Source of the DNA: Alteraquisediminimonas sediminicola
GTDB taxonomy: Bacteria > Pseudomonadota > Alphaproteobacteria > Sphingomonadales > Sphingomonadaceae
Assembly: GCF_019740335.1 (NCBI RefSeq)
Contig: NZ_JAHXZS010000003.1
Location: 186,001-250,000 of the forward strand
Direction: 5' to 3'
DNA length: 64,000 nt
The translations under genes and the position numbers were made by a program. The notes beneath the pieces were generated by a model. It was not told the DNA's origin. It was given only the letters and a program-made list of their open reading frames with translations, and made no database searches. Position 1 is the stretch's first letter; each line of letters starts with the position of its first letter. This document shows, one piece after another, positions 44,074 to 52,693 of the stretch.

Positions 44074-44721
44074 ATGCCTAGAGGAAAGCCCCTGCAACAG
44101 AACCCGCCAGCCAATCGTGATAATGATGCACCGCTCCAGTCCATCAAGGACGAGGTCACGGCGATAAAAGTCGAGCGCATCATCCGCGAATCGGCGGACC
44201 TGTTCTTTCGAAATGGCTACACACAGACAAAGATGTCGGACATTGCCGACAGCCTGGGTGCCACGAAACCATTTGTCTATAATCACTTCGATTCCAAGTC
44301 TCGAATTCTGATCGAAATTTGTGAACGCGGCACAAGGGATGCGCTGGAAGCAGCTGAAACAGCTATTGAAGGTAAAACCAGTCCATCAGACAAATTTGAA
44401 GCCTTTGTGCGCGCTTTTGCGAATGCCGTTCTCGATGATTACAAATTCGTGCTGATATATTTCCGGGAAGAGTTGAACATCCCGCCCGATTCCGCTGAAA
44501 AAATCACCCAGATGCGCAAGAGGATCAATAAGATATTGCTCGATATCTTGTCAGAAGGATTGAAGGCGGGCGCTTTCAAAATCAACGATCCCAAGCTGAG
44601 CGCACTCATCATCACCGGCATGGCCAGTTACGCATTCGCTTGGTATCGTGGCGATGGACGGTTTGGAAAAGACACAATTATTGCAGAGATTGTATCGTCT
44701 TCCTTGAAACTCGTGCTGTAG
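44074..44721 (+). CDS. TetR/AcrR-family regulator, divergent from the 22-kb operon
   Basis: This 215-residue regulator has an N-terminal helix-turn-helix (ADLFFRNGYTQTKMSDIADS, then LGATKPFVYNHFDSKS) and a C-terminal ligand domain that resembles fatty-acyl-CoA-sensing members (ILIEICERGTRDAL, DYKFVLIYFREELN). TAGGAG precedes the ATG at 44074; the longer open frame upstream is not regulator-like. It probably represses the operon until an acyl-CoA intermediate binds. It is convergent with the next gene. Confidence 0.92.
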   Translation: MPRGKPLQQNPPANRDNDAPLQSIKDEVTAIKVERIIRESADLFFRNGYTQTKMSDIADSLGATKPFVYNHFDSKSRILIEICERGTRDALEAAETAIEGKTSPSDKFEAFVRAFANAVLDDYKFVLIYFREELNIPPDSAEKITQMRKRINKILLDILSEGLKAGAFKINDPKLSALIITGMASYAFAWYRGDGRFGKDTIIAEIVSSSLKLVL

Positions 44722-44833
44722 ATTTATCGATGCGATCAACACATATGGCGGCTAAATAAACCAAACGGCCCATCCCGCTGTCACAGATCAGATGTAATGC
44801 TGCGGGCCTGCGTTTCGAGCATAAAGTCGACAG

Positions 44834-45610
44834 TTAGCGTCCCGACCAGCGCGGTGGGCGTTTTTTAGCAAAGGCGACAGACCCCTCCACGGCATCAGCG
44901 GACGCGAGCATCGCCTGCATCGCCGGATAGTCCCATTCCTCACGCATCGCCTGCGGAATATCGGATGAAAGGCTACGCAGCACCGCTTGCTTGGTAGCGC
45001 GGACCGACATCGGGCTACACATCAAAATCTCGTTCGCCCAGCGTCGTGCCGCAGTGAGCGCTCCATCTGAAGCAACTTCGTTGATAAACACAAGCTCCAG
45101 CGCCTCCTGTGCGGAGACATGGCGCCCCGTCAACATCATGCCCATCGCCCGTTTCAACCCAATCTCGCGCGACAAACGCTGAATTCCGCCAGCAATCGCA
45201 GCCAGACCGACCCGGGGTTCCGGCAGTGCGAACACGGCATTGGGAGATGCGACCGCAATGTCGCAGGCGAGCACGATCTCGCATCCCCCACCCATTGCTA
45301 CACCATTCACCGCAGCAATCACCGGCTTGACGAGGTCATGACGAGCCGTGAGCCCGGCAAAGCCACTGGCCGGGGTTTCCAGTCTACCGCCTGCGGCTTG
45401 ATGTTTCAGGTCATGGCCCGCACAAAAAGCTCTTTCCCCTGCCCCTCTGAGGATCGCAACCCATTGCTCATCATCACGGGCAAAGTCATCGAACACTTCC
45501 CCCAACTCTGCATGGGCATCGTTGGTGAGCGCATTATACGCCTCGGGTCGCGCGATCGTGACAATAATGAGATGACCCTCTCGCAGGACCGAAATGTACC
45601 GATAGGCCAT
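44834..45610 (-). CDS. Enoyl-CoA hydratase
   Basis: This 258-residue crotonase-fold enzyme has ERAFCAGHDLKHQA, GVAMGGGCEIVLACDIAVA and LPEPRVGLAAIAGGIQRL, with a clear Pro-Glu catalytic site. The C-terminus KKRPPRWSGR is typical of the carnitine-racemase/EchA-like group. It is the last gene of the four-gene set that begins at 48506, 20 bp after the CoA-transferase gene. Confidence 0.94.
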   Translation of the reverse strand: MAYRYISVLREGHLIIVTIARPEAYNALTNDAHAELGEVFDDFARDDEQWVAILRGAGERAFCAGHDLKHQAAGGRLETPASGFAGLTARHDLVKPVIAAVNGVAMGGGCEIVLACDIAVASPNAVFALPEPRVGLAAIAGGIQRLSREIGLKRAMGMMLTGRHVSAQEALELVFINEVASDGALTAARRWANEILMCSPMSVRATKQAVLRSLSSDIPQAMREEWDYPAMQAMLASADAVEGSVAFAKKRPPRWSGR

Positions 45611-45630
45611 GCTCCAGCCCTCTTTCCGCG

Positions 45631-46794
45631 CTATTCTTGCGGCAGCCCGAAAGCGCCGGCCTTTGCCATCTCCTCAATTTCGCGCTGATCGAAGCCGAGT
45701 TCCGTGAGCAGCGCGACCTTGTCGCTGTTCTGCCGCCACATACGGGGGGCCGCGCTCTTGGTATCCAGGAATCTCGGCACGGGGGCTGGCTGCATCACGC
45801 CCTCGACCTCGATGAAACTGCCGCGTGCGACATTGTGCTGGTGATGAGGCGCATCGTCGAGCGAAATCACCGGTGAGAAACAGACATCTTCGCCCGCGAA
45901 CAATGCGCACCAGTAATCTAGCGACTGCGTACGGAAGCAGTTCGTAAGCTTCATTCGCATCACTTCCCAGCACGACTGATCATGCTGGCGAGCAAAATCG
46001 GGATCGTCGGCAAAGCCAAGCAGGTCACACAACCGGGTGTAAAACTTCCCTTCGATCGCACCCAGCGCGACATAGCGGCCATCTGCGGTCGCGTAACTAT
46101 CATAAAATGGTGCGCCACTGTCGAGCAGGTTCGAACCACGTTCGGGTTGCCACAAACCCTGATTCTTCAGCGTCCAGATGCCAGCCATCAGCGCGGACGC
46201 CCCTTCCGTCATCGAGCAATCGATGACCCGCCCCGGCGCACCGCCACGCGCCGCGAGGATCGCGGTGACCATCCCGAACGCCAACAATAAGCCGCCGCCG
46301 CCAAAATCGCCGAGCAAATTGAGCGGGGCGAGCGGTGCCTCTCCCTTACGACCGATAGAGTCGAGTACGCCGCTGACTGCAATGTAATTAATGTCATGAC
46401 CCGGCAACGCCGCATAGGGACCATCCTGCCCCCATCCTGTCATCCGACCATAGACCAGCTGCGGGTTGAGTGCGAGCAATGTATCCGGGCCAAGCCCCAG
46501 CCGTTCAGTCACGCCAGGACGAAAACCTTCGATGAAACCATCTGCTGTCGTCACCAGACGCCGAGCAATTTCGACCCCCGCTGGCGACTTGAGATCAAGC
46601 GAAATACTCCGACGTGAGCGCAGAAGCACATCACGCTCACCATCCACCTCAACACCAGCATGCATACCGCCCGGACGATCAATCCGGATCACCTCCGCGC
46701 CATGGTCCGCCAGCATCATCCCGCAGAACGGCCCCGGCCCGATGCCAGCTAGTTCGATAATCCGGAGGCCGGCCAGCGGGGGAGCAATAGACAT
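45631..46794 (-). CDS. Class III CoA-transferase / alpha-methylacyl-CoA racemase family (CaiB/BaiF)
   Basis: This 387-residue protein begins PLAGLRIIELAGIGPGPFCG, then LADHGAEVIRIDRPGG, with DLKSPAGVEIARRLV, GMTGWGQDGP and HDINYIAVSGVLDSIG. The GPGP...HDINY pattern is that of alpha-methylacyl-CoA racemases, where His and Asp do the proton transfer. Racemisation of a branched acyl-CoA before beta-oxidation fits the locus. Starts at 46794 or 46806 are possible; AAGGA is nearest the latter. Confidence 0.92.
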   Translation of the reverse strand: MSIAPPLAGLRIIELAGIGPGPFCGMMLADHGAEVIRIDRPGGMHAGVEVDGERDVLLRSRRSISLDLKSPAGVEIARRLVTTADGFIEGFRPGVTERLGLGPDTLLALNPQLVYGRMTGWGQDGPYAALPGHDINYIAVSGVLDSIGRKGEAPLAPLNLLGDFGGGGLLLAFGMVTAILAARGGAPGRVIDCSMTEGASALMAGIWTLKNQGLWQPERGSNLLDSGAPFYDSYATADGRYVALGAIEGKFYTRLCDLLGFADDPDFARQHDQSCWEVMRMKLTNCFRTQSLDYWCALFAGEDVCFSPVISLDDAPHHQHNVARGSFIEVEGVMQPAPVPRFLDTKSAAPRMWRQNSDKVALLTELGFDQREIEEMAKAGAFGLPQE

Positions 46795-46820
46795 GGGGCG
46801 GTGCATTCCTTGTTGTATAG

Positions 46821-47408
46821 TCAGGCAGCTTCGACAAGACTGTCGTGCTGATCCTGTTCCAGCAAACGCAGCCCAAGTTGCGCTGCCAAACGTCGACATT
46901 CATGCGCAGACGCAACATTGCCATGCCCATTGAGTACGTCGGACCAAGCAATAGCAAGCGCGCCACTTTCCTGCGCTGCCAGATGAAAGGCGCGTTCGTT
47001 CAGTGGCACAAGTTGTCCTAACCTATCCTGCCGTCGCGGGACGACCGTGACGATAACATGGCCGGGCGAGCAAAAATCCGCAGGGCTGGCCTGCAATGAA
47101 CCGAGTGCACGCATCGTGGTGCAGCGCTCGGCAGCAGAAATGCCGGTCTCGGTACAGGCCAGCGCCTCGACGCTGGCATAGGTGATTGGTCGCCCGGGGC
47201 GGATTACCCCACCCCGCATAGGCGCCAAATCAAGCGCACAGGCCCTCTCCAGCGGGAGGGCAACCGAGATCACCCCCCGCGCATAGGTCGCCATCAGCAT
47301 GATATCCTTGGCTGTTAGCCGGGCGGTATCGACGAAGACGATGCCGCGACCACTCTCGCCCATATTACCCCCATCGACCAAGATCGACACAGATGAGGAT
47401 GTCCACAT
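46821..47408 (-). CDS. RibB-like (DHBP synthase fold) protein, active site degraded
   Basis: This 195-residue homologue of 3,4-dihydroxy-2-butanone-4-phosphate synthase has TAKDIMLMATYARGVISVAL, TETGISAAERCTTMRAL and PADFCSPGHV, which line up with RibB. The acidic loop DDEDRENEGD of RibB is replaced by DGGNMGESG, and the later GHTEA catalytic motif is not found (QLVPLNERAF in its place). It is probably not a riboflavin-pathway enzyme. The ATG at 47408 has GGAGG upstream. It lies 21 bp after the luciferase-like monooxygenase gene. Confidence 0.8.
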   Translation of the reverse strand: MWTSSSVSILVDGGNMGESGRGIVFVDTARLTAKDIMLMATYARGVISVALPLERACALDLAPMRGGVIRPGRPITYASVEALACTETGISAAERCTTMRALGSLQASPADFCSPGHVIVTVVPRRQDRLGQLVPLNERAFHLAAQESGALAIAWSDVLNGHGNVASAHECRRLAAQLGLRLLEQDQHDSLVEAA

Positions 47409-47429
47409 GATGACATTTTCCTCCACCGT

Positions 47430-48506
47430 TCAGGCGTTCCGGCTCCATGACTGCACTTCCGGCAGCACCTTCTCAGCGAATAGACGGATGCCACTCTCGG
47501 CATTTTCCGTGCTCATACCGCCATAGCTGATCTGCACTGTCAGGTCGAAATCGCCAAGGCACTGGCGACGGGCATCAAGCTTATCGAGAATCTGCTGCGG
47601 CGTTCCCCAGGTATTGATATCGACAAAAGCATTGGCAGCCTCGGTCATACCAAGCTGCTGAAGCAGGCCCGCATTGGTCGCATAATCGCTATAGCCCTTC
47701 ATGTCTTTGAAGTGCTCACCAGCCATTTCATAATGATCCATCACGGTGACGTAATAATTGGCCATATGCTCACGGGCGAGCGCCTCGGCACGCTCGGCGC
47801 TCTCATCGCAGGCCATGAAGTCGACACAAATCGGCGGCGGCGCGGGCTCGCCATGATACTGAAGAAACAGCTCACGGTAGGAATTGAAGTGCGGGACCAT
47901 CTGTTCCCAAGGCTTTTGTGCAAAACTCATCATGGTTGCGCCGAGCTTGGCGCAGACCGGAACGGAATCAGAGGACATAGCAACCGAGTAAAACCGGTTC
48001 TTGAAGCTCGCCAATGGACGAGGACGAACTTCAGTGCGCGCCTGTTTGAAATATTGGCCGTCCCATTCACATACACCCGTTTCCAGCCCGCTCATGATGC
48101 ATTCTGCTGCCTCATCGAAACGATCGCGCGCCTCATTCATATCAAGCCCAAATGTATCATATTCGCGCTTCGCCAAACCACGGCCAATACCAAACATCGC
48201 CCGACCATTGCTGAGATAATCAAGTGCGATCATGCGTTCGACAATCCGCAAAGGATCGCGATGCCAAGGCAGAATCACCGCGCCGGTCATCAGCCCGATA
48301 CGGCTGGTTTTCGCAGCCATATAAGCGAGAAACTGCATATTGTCGGGCGACATGGCATAATTTGAGAAATGGTGCTCAACTGCGCCGAGGGTGTCAAAAC
48401 CTAATGGCTCTGCCAGGCTACACAGGTGAATATCCCGATCCCAAGCTTCTCGATCGGAGATCCGGTCCATAAAATTTTGAAATACCATTAAAAGACCAAC
48501 TCGCAT
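47430..48506 (-). CDS. Luciferase-like flavin-dependent monooxygenase
   Basis: This 358-residue LLM-class TIM-barrel oxidoreductase uses reduced FMN. Motifs are LGFDTLGAVEHHFSNYAMSP, GLMTGAVILPWHRDPLRIVE, and DYLSNGRAMFGIGRGLAKRE. Members include type II Baeyer-Villiger enzymes and alkanal monooxygenases. It is first in a four-gene set with the RibB-like protein, CoA-transferase and enoyl-CoA hydratase, behind a palindrome at 48579-48599. No flavin reductase gene is nearby. Confidence 0.93.
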   Translation of the reverse strand: MRVGLLMVFQNFMDRISDREAWDRDIHLCSLAEPLGFDTLGAVEHHFSNYAMSPDNMQFLAYMAAKTSRIGLMTGAVILPWHRDPLRIVERMIALDYLSNGRAMFGIGRGLAKREYDTFGLDMNEARDRFDEAAECIMSGLETGVCEWDGQYFKQARTEVRPRPLASFKNRFYSVAMSSDSVPVCAKLGATMMSFAQKPWEQMVPHFNSYRELFLQYHGEPAPPPICVDFMACDESAERAEALAREHMANYYVTVMDHYEMAGEHFKDMKGYSDYATNAGLLQQLGMTEAANAFVDINTWGTPQQILDKLDARRQCLGDFDLTVQISYGGMSTENAESGIRLFAEKVLPEVQSWSRNA

Positions 48507-48578
48507 CGCTCTCTCCTATTGCCCCCATCGGGCCTGATGACATTTAATTGTCTTATTGATTGCGTTTGAAGCTAACTT

Positions 48579-48599
48579 ATTTGCTCTAAGCTAGCAAGT
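48579..48599. promoter_or_regulatory. 21-bp palindrome upstream of the luciferase-like gene
   Basis: ATTTGCT-N7-AGCAAGT has six of seven arm pairs and lies 73 bp before the monooxygenase start, in a gene-free region of 128 bp. The same pattern with perfect arms is at 55143-55163. The TetR encoded next door (48635-49288) is the obvious candidate binder. Confidence 0.55.
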
Positions 48600-48634
48600 T
48601 TATTTATCGAGCATTTGGCATCGCAAAAATGAAC

Positions 48635-49288
48635 TTAATTCCGCCTTTCTGCTAATGTTTCCAATGTACTGCGCCGATAATGCTGAAATACTGAATGGAG
48701 GTTAATTGCATTGGGATTGACCAACCATTGGTAAACCAGACCAAAAATGAACGCGTTGAACTCTACCGCAAAACAGCTCGCATCAATCGAGGGGCGAATG
48801 GTGCCATCCTCGATTCCCTGCCGCACCCAGCGTTCAGCATCACGCCGATACGCGATATGATTGGCAGCCAACCGACGGCGAATGATGGTGTGGCTACTAA
48901 TTGACTCGTACCAAAGAGTATAAAGCGCCTGCATCTGGATAGTATGGTTGAGCAGAAAAAATTCAACCGCTTCGAGCGCCGCCATGAATGCAGCCAAACC
49001 TTTGAGATCACCAACAAAACGACGCAGTTCGAACGCCCATTTTTCGTTAAAGTCGCGCACCATCTGGTTGAATAGCGCCTCTTTCGATCCAAAGCGATTG
49101 CTCGCCAAGCCACGACTATAACCGGCACGCTCACCGACCTCCTTCAACGTCGTATTGTGCGTACCACATTCGACGATGAGCTCCATTGCAGCCTCGAACA
49201 TACGCGCATCGGATAAAGCGGTACGCTCTGCCTGTGTGCGACGGGGCTTCGCAATGGGTTCAGCCTTGGCGACGGATCGTTCGCTCAT
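48635..49288 (-). CDS. TetR/AcrR-family regulator of the second locus
   Basis: This 217-residue regulator has a helix-turn-helix NTTLKEVGERAGYSRGLASN, then RFGSKEALF (about 38-70), and a C-terminal domain of the TetR_C type. The start at 49288 forms TGATG with the stop of the acyl-CoA ligase, and GAAGGAAA precedes it, so it is translated with that operon. This arrangement suggests it is part of the regulon it controls. It ends 128 bp before the luciferase-like gene start. Confidence 0.92.
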   Translation of the reverse strand: MSERSVAKAEPIAKPRRTQAERTALSDARMFEAAMELIVECGTHNTTLKEVGERAGYSRGLASNRFGSKEALFNQMVRDFNEKWAFELRRFVGDLKGLAAFMAALEAVEFFLLNHTIQMQALYTLWYESISSHTIIRRRLAANHIAYRRDAERWVRQGIEDGTIRPSIDASCFAVEFNAFIFGLVYQWLVNPNAINLHSVFQHYRRSTLETLAERRN

Positions 49289-50943
49289 CAAATTTTTCCT
49301 TCGGGACACATTCTCGTTTCACACACATACATCAGTGCGCCCGACTCCACCTCCCGTCTCAGTTTCTTCTTGTCGATCTTGCCGACACTGGTCTTGGGAA
49401 GGCTGGGCACAATCGCCCAGTATTCCGGAACCATGAACTTGGCAATTTGCTTCGCAAGGAATTGACGTAGTTCACCGAAATCCAGCATCCTGCCATCTGC
49501 CGCCGCCAACACGGCCAGTGGACGCTCTTCCCAACGTGCATCCGGGACCGAGATCACGGCGACTTCCATCACCCCAGGAAAACGACCGATACAATGTTCG
49601 ATCTCGACTGAAGAAATCCACTCTCCGCCCGACTTGATCAAATCCTTTGTGCGGTCAGTTATCGTGACGAAACCCTGCGGGTCGATGCTGCCGGCATCGC
49701 CGGTCCGCAGCCAGCCATCATCGCTCAATGGACTCTCGTCTGCGGCCTGATGGTAATAACCCGCCGCGACCCATGGTCCGCGCAACTGAAGATTGCCAAC
49801 CGTCTGGCCATCTTCGGGTAGCGATTGGCCCTCGCCATCAACGATGCGGACCTCCATCCCGGCCACAGGCCGACCGCTCTTTGCTCGCCAATGCAGGGAA
49901 TCTGCCGGTGCCGCATTTCGTGGAGGAAATGATAGCACACACATCGGACTGGTTTCGGTCATGCCCCAGCCCTGCACCACGTCAACGCCCCAAGCATCCT
50001 TTACACGTTCGATCAGCGCAGGCGAGACCGCCGATCCGCCCGATATAATAACGCGAAAAGAAGAGAGATCGAGCGGCTTGTGCTCGTGAAGCTGCAACAT
50101 ATCATTTAGTATCGTTGGCACCGCTGCTGTAAAGCTGGGTCGGCAAAGCGCGATCAAGCGGGCGATTTTATCGGGCTGGAGATGCGGTCCAGGGAGGATG
50201 AAGTCGCTGCCAGCGAACCAGCCAGAAAACGGCGTACCCCAGGCATTGGCATGGAACATCGGCGGTAGCATCAGGATGCGATCATGGTTGCTGATCGCGA
50301 ACGCATCAACACCCATCGAGCCCATGCTGTGGAGAAAAATCGAACGGTGACTATAGACCACGCCCTTGGGATGGCCAGTCGTACCCGACGTATAGCACAT
50401 CACCGCCGCGCTGTTCTCGTCGAGCGCAGGCCAATCTATGAGCGGATCATGGGCAGCCAATAACGTATCATAGCCATGAACACGCCCGGAAAATCCTGCG
50501 ACTGGCACCTCCGCCTCACCTATGATAATAAGGTCTTGGACCGAAGCCAGTCGAGGCAGGATAGGTTGCAGTAACGGCAATAACGCCACATCGACCAGCA
50601 AGACACGATCCGCCGCATGGTTGATGATATAATCGAGCTGCTCTGCAAACAGGCGGACGTTCAGCGTATGCAGGACTGCGCCCATCGCTGGCACCGCGAG
50701 ATAGGCCTCAAGATGCGCTTGGCTGTTCCAACAGAACGTCCCCACCCTGTCGCCGGACACGACACCGAGGGCGCGGAGCGCCCCCGCAAGCCCGCGCGCT
50801 CGATGGGCGATTTCGCCATAGCTGACAACCTGCATTGTTTCGCCATCGAAAGTCGAGACCTGACTATCAACGAACAATCTCTCACCACGGTGCAAGATCA
50901 TCTGGGTTGTCAGCGGATAGCGCATCATCGTCGCATCCATCAC
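49288..50943 (-). CDS. AMP-forming acyl-CoA ligase (medium/long chain type)
   Basis: This 551-residue ligase has YTSGTTGHPKGVVYSHRS, QGWGMTETSPMCVLS, DGWLRTGDAGSIDPQGFVTI and KTSVGKIDKKKLR with the catalytic Lys. It resembles fatty-acid ligases of the FadD3/AlkK group and LvaE. It lies between the kinase gene and the TetR gene with overlaps on both sides, which links CoA activation and phosphorylation. Confidence 0.94.
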   Translation of the reverse strand: MMDATMMRYPLTTQMILHRGERLFVDSQVSTFDGETMQVVSYGEIAHRARGLAGALRALGVVSGDRVGTFCWNSQAHLEAYLAVPAMGAVLHTLNVRLFAEQLDYIINHAADRVLLVDVALLPLLQPILPRLASVQDLIIIGEAEVPVAGFSGRVHGYDTLLAAHDPLIDWPALDENSAAVMCYTSGTTGHPKGVVYSHRSIFLHSMGSMGVDAFAISNHDRILMLPPMFHANAWGTPFSGWFAGSDFILPGPHLQPDKIARLIALCRPSFTAAVPTILNDMLQLHEHKPLDLSSFRVIISGGSAVSPALIERVKDAWGVDVVQGWGMTETSPMCVLSFPPRNAAPADSLHWRAKSGRPVAGMEVRIVDGEGQSLPEDGQTVGNLQLRGPWVAAGYYHQAADESPLSDDGWLRTGDAGSIDPQGFVTITDRTKDLIKSGGEWISSVEIEHCIGRFPGVMEVAVISVPDARWEERPLAVLAAADGRMLDFGELRQFLAKQIAKFMVPEYWAIVPSLPKTSVGKIDKKKLRREVESGALMYVCETRMCPEGKI

Positions 50944-51971
50944 AACCTCCCCTCATCGATATTCACCGCCACTTCCCGCAGCAGGTTAGGCACATCGAAC
51001 TCAAGGCCGCGGGCATAGTCGCTTTCGTCCTTGCCCTGACAATATAGGACATAGGCGCCCTCTACGATCGCCGCGAGCCGCCAAGCGGAAAAGACGCGAT
51101 AATAATTCAATTGTCCATAGTCGATTCCGGAGATCTGCGACCAGAGGTCGGCGAGTGCCGCCGGGGCAATGACATCTGCGTGATTGGATAGCGCCTGCAC
51201 CTGCGCAAAACCGAGCGCCCTCGTCGGATCGCGCCGCCAGAAGAACAGGCACAGCCCGAGATCGATCAGCGGATCGCCTAATGTCGCCATTTCCCAGTCG
51301 AGGATGGCGAGCAGTCTTGGTTCGAGGCGCGATACCAGACAATTGTCGAGATGAAAGTCGCAATGGATGACGCTGGCGCGCGCCACCGGTGGCAGGTTTG
51401 CACGCAGCCAAACCGCGATCTCGTCAAGCAGCGGTAGCGAGCGCACAGCATGCTGCTGCCGCACTTCCAGCCAGCGGTCGATCTGGCGTGACACGAAAGA
51501 TTCCGGGCGCCCGAAATCTACCGGAAGCACCTCTTGCCAGTCGATCCGGTGAACGGCGGCAAGGCCGGTGATCATCTCACGACCGAGTGCATTTACCGCC
51601 TCCACCCCCTGCGGATAGGATGGCGGTAGCGAGGTGGTGAGCGCCACACCGTCAAGCCATTCGGTAATGGCGAAGGGTTGGCCTAGAATCGTCGGATCGT
51701 CACACCATGCCACGGGCCTAGGCACCGGGGCGCGCCCATGAAGGGCCGTCAATACTTTGAACTCACGTGCGATGCCCGCAGCCGCCTTATCGGAAACGGC
51801 ATGGACGGGCGGATGGCGCAGCACAAACTTACCCTGCCGACTCTCCACAAGCCGGGTTACATTGGCATTGCCTCCCGTCAACAGCGGCCCTAACCGCGCC
51901 TCATCAAGGCCTGCCACATCACCAAGCCATGCAGCGAAACGTGCGTCTGCATCAGCCCCTAGAGGTTGCAC
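50940..51971 (-). CDS. APH-family phosphotransferase (ACAD10/11- and LvaA-like)
   Basis: This 343-residue small-molecule kinase has SRQGKFVLRHPP (ATP Lys region), GREMITGLAAVHRIDW, the catalytic VIHCDFHLDNCLVS and metal-binding ILDWEMATLGDPLIDL. The same domain is fused to an acyl-CoA dehydrogenase in mammalian ACAD10/11 and separate in LvaA, where it phosphorylates the 4-hydroxyl of acyl-CoAs. A GTG at 51971 is the best start, giving a 13-bp overlap with the SDR gene. A matching acyl-CoA dehydrogenase is at 56146. Confidence 0.9.
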   Translation of the reverse strand: MQPLGADADARFAAWLGDVAGLDEARLGPLLTGGNANVTRLVESRQGKFVLRHPPVHAVSDKAAAGIAREFKVLTALHGRAPVPRPVAWCDDPTILGQPFAITEWLDGVALTTSLPPSYPQGVEAVNALGREMITGLAAVHRIDWQEVLPVDFGRPESFVSRQIDRWLEVRQQHAVRSLPLLDEIAVWLRANLPPVARASVIHCDFHLDNCLVSRLEPRLLAILDWEMATLGDPLIDLGLCLFFWRRDPTRALGFAQVQALSNHADVIAPAALADLWSQISGIDYGQLNYYRVFSAWRLAAIVEGAYVLYCQGKDESDYARGLEFDVPNLLREVAVNIDEGRL

Positions 51972-52693
51972 ATCAATCCCCCGTCGGTCATCACAACCGA
52001 ACCAGTCATGTAGGTGGAGCCAGCCACCCACCAGCACACATCCGCGATTTCCTCGGCGCGCCCCATACGGCGAAGCGGGATCTTGGCCACGATCTTCTCC
52101 CGAGCCCGCTCCGACACAGTCGCCGTCATTTCTGTCATAACGAAACCCGGAACGACAAGATTAACCCTGATCTGCCGGGATGCGAGTTCTGCCGCCAGAA
52201 CCTGCGTGAGACCAGCAAGTCCTGCTTTTGAGGCACCATAGCAGCTATCACCCGGAAAGCCCCGAAATCCGACGACCGCCCCGATATTCACGATCGCACC
52301 GCCTGACGGCATGTGAGGCAGCACAGCGCGCACAGTATGCATCGGCCCCGAAAGATTGGTAGCGATCGATTGCTCCCAATCTTCCACACTCATTCCATCA
52401 ACCTTGCCGCCGCGGTGCAGTCCGGCGTTATTGACCAGCACATCGATGCCGCCCCAACGCGCCGCCACAGCGTTACACAAGGCCGCAAGCGCGTCCGGAT
52501 TGCAGACATCCGCCTGCACGCCCATTGCATTCGGCCCGAGCGCAGTAGCGATGTCAACGATATCCGCACTGCGGGCGACCAGACACACTCGGTCCCCCCG
52601 CATCAGCGCGATGGTAGCGATCGCGTGGCCGAGGCCACGCGATGCACCTGTGACAAGCCAGCGTCGCTGGGCTGCATTCGATGGCTGTGTCAT
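51959..52693 (-). CDS. SDR-family protein lacking the catalytic serine
   Basis: This 244-residue classical SDR has TGASRGLGHAIATIA, NNAGLHRGG and YGASKAGLAGLTQVL. The usual catalytic Ser thirteen residues before Tyr is Ala here (NIGAVVGFRG, compare IGSVVG in FabG). The sequence reads clearly as GCG. The protein may have weak, altered or no redox activity. The ATG at 52693 sits exactly on the edge of the 2166-bp repeat, and its ribosome-binding site GAGAGG is inside that repeat. Confidence 0.9.
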   Translation of the reverse strand: MTQPSNAAQRRWLVTGASRGLGHAIATIALMRGDRVCLVARSADIVDIATALGPNAMGVQADVCNPDALAALCNAVAARWGGIDVLVNNAGLHRGGKVDGMSVEDWEQSIATNLSGPMHTVRAVLPHMPSGGAIVNIGAVVGFRGFPGDSCYGASKAGLAGLTQVLAAELASRQIRVNLVVPGFVMTEMTATVSERAREKIVAKIPLRRMGRAEEIADVCWWVAGSTYMTGSVVMTDGGLMCNL

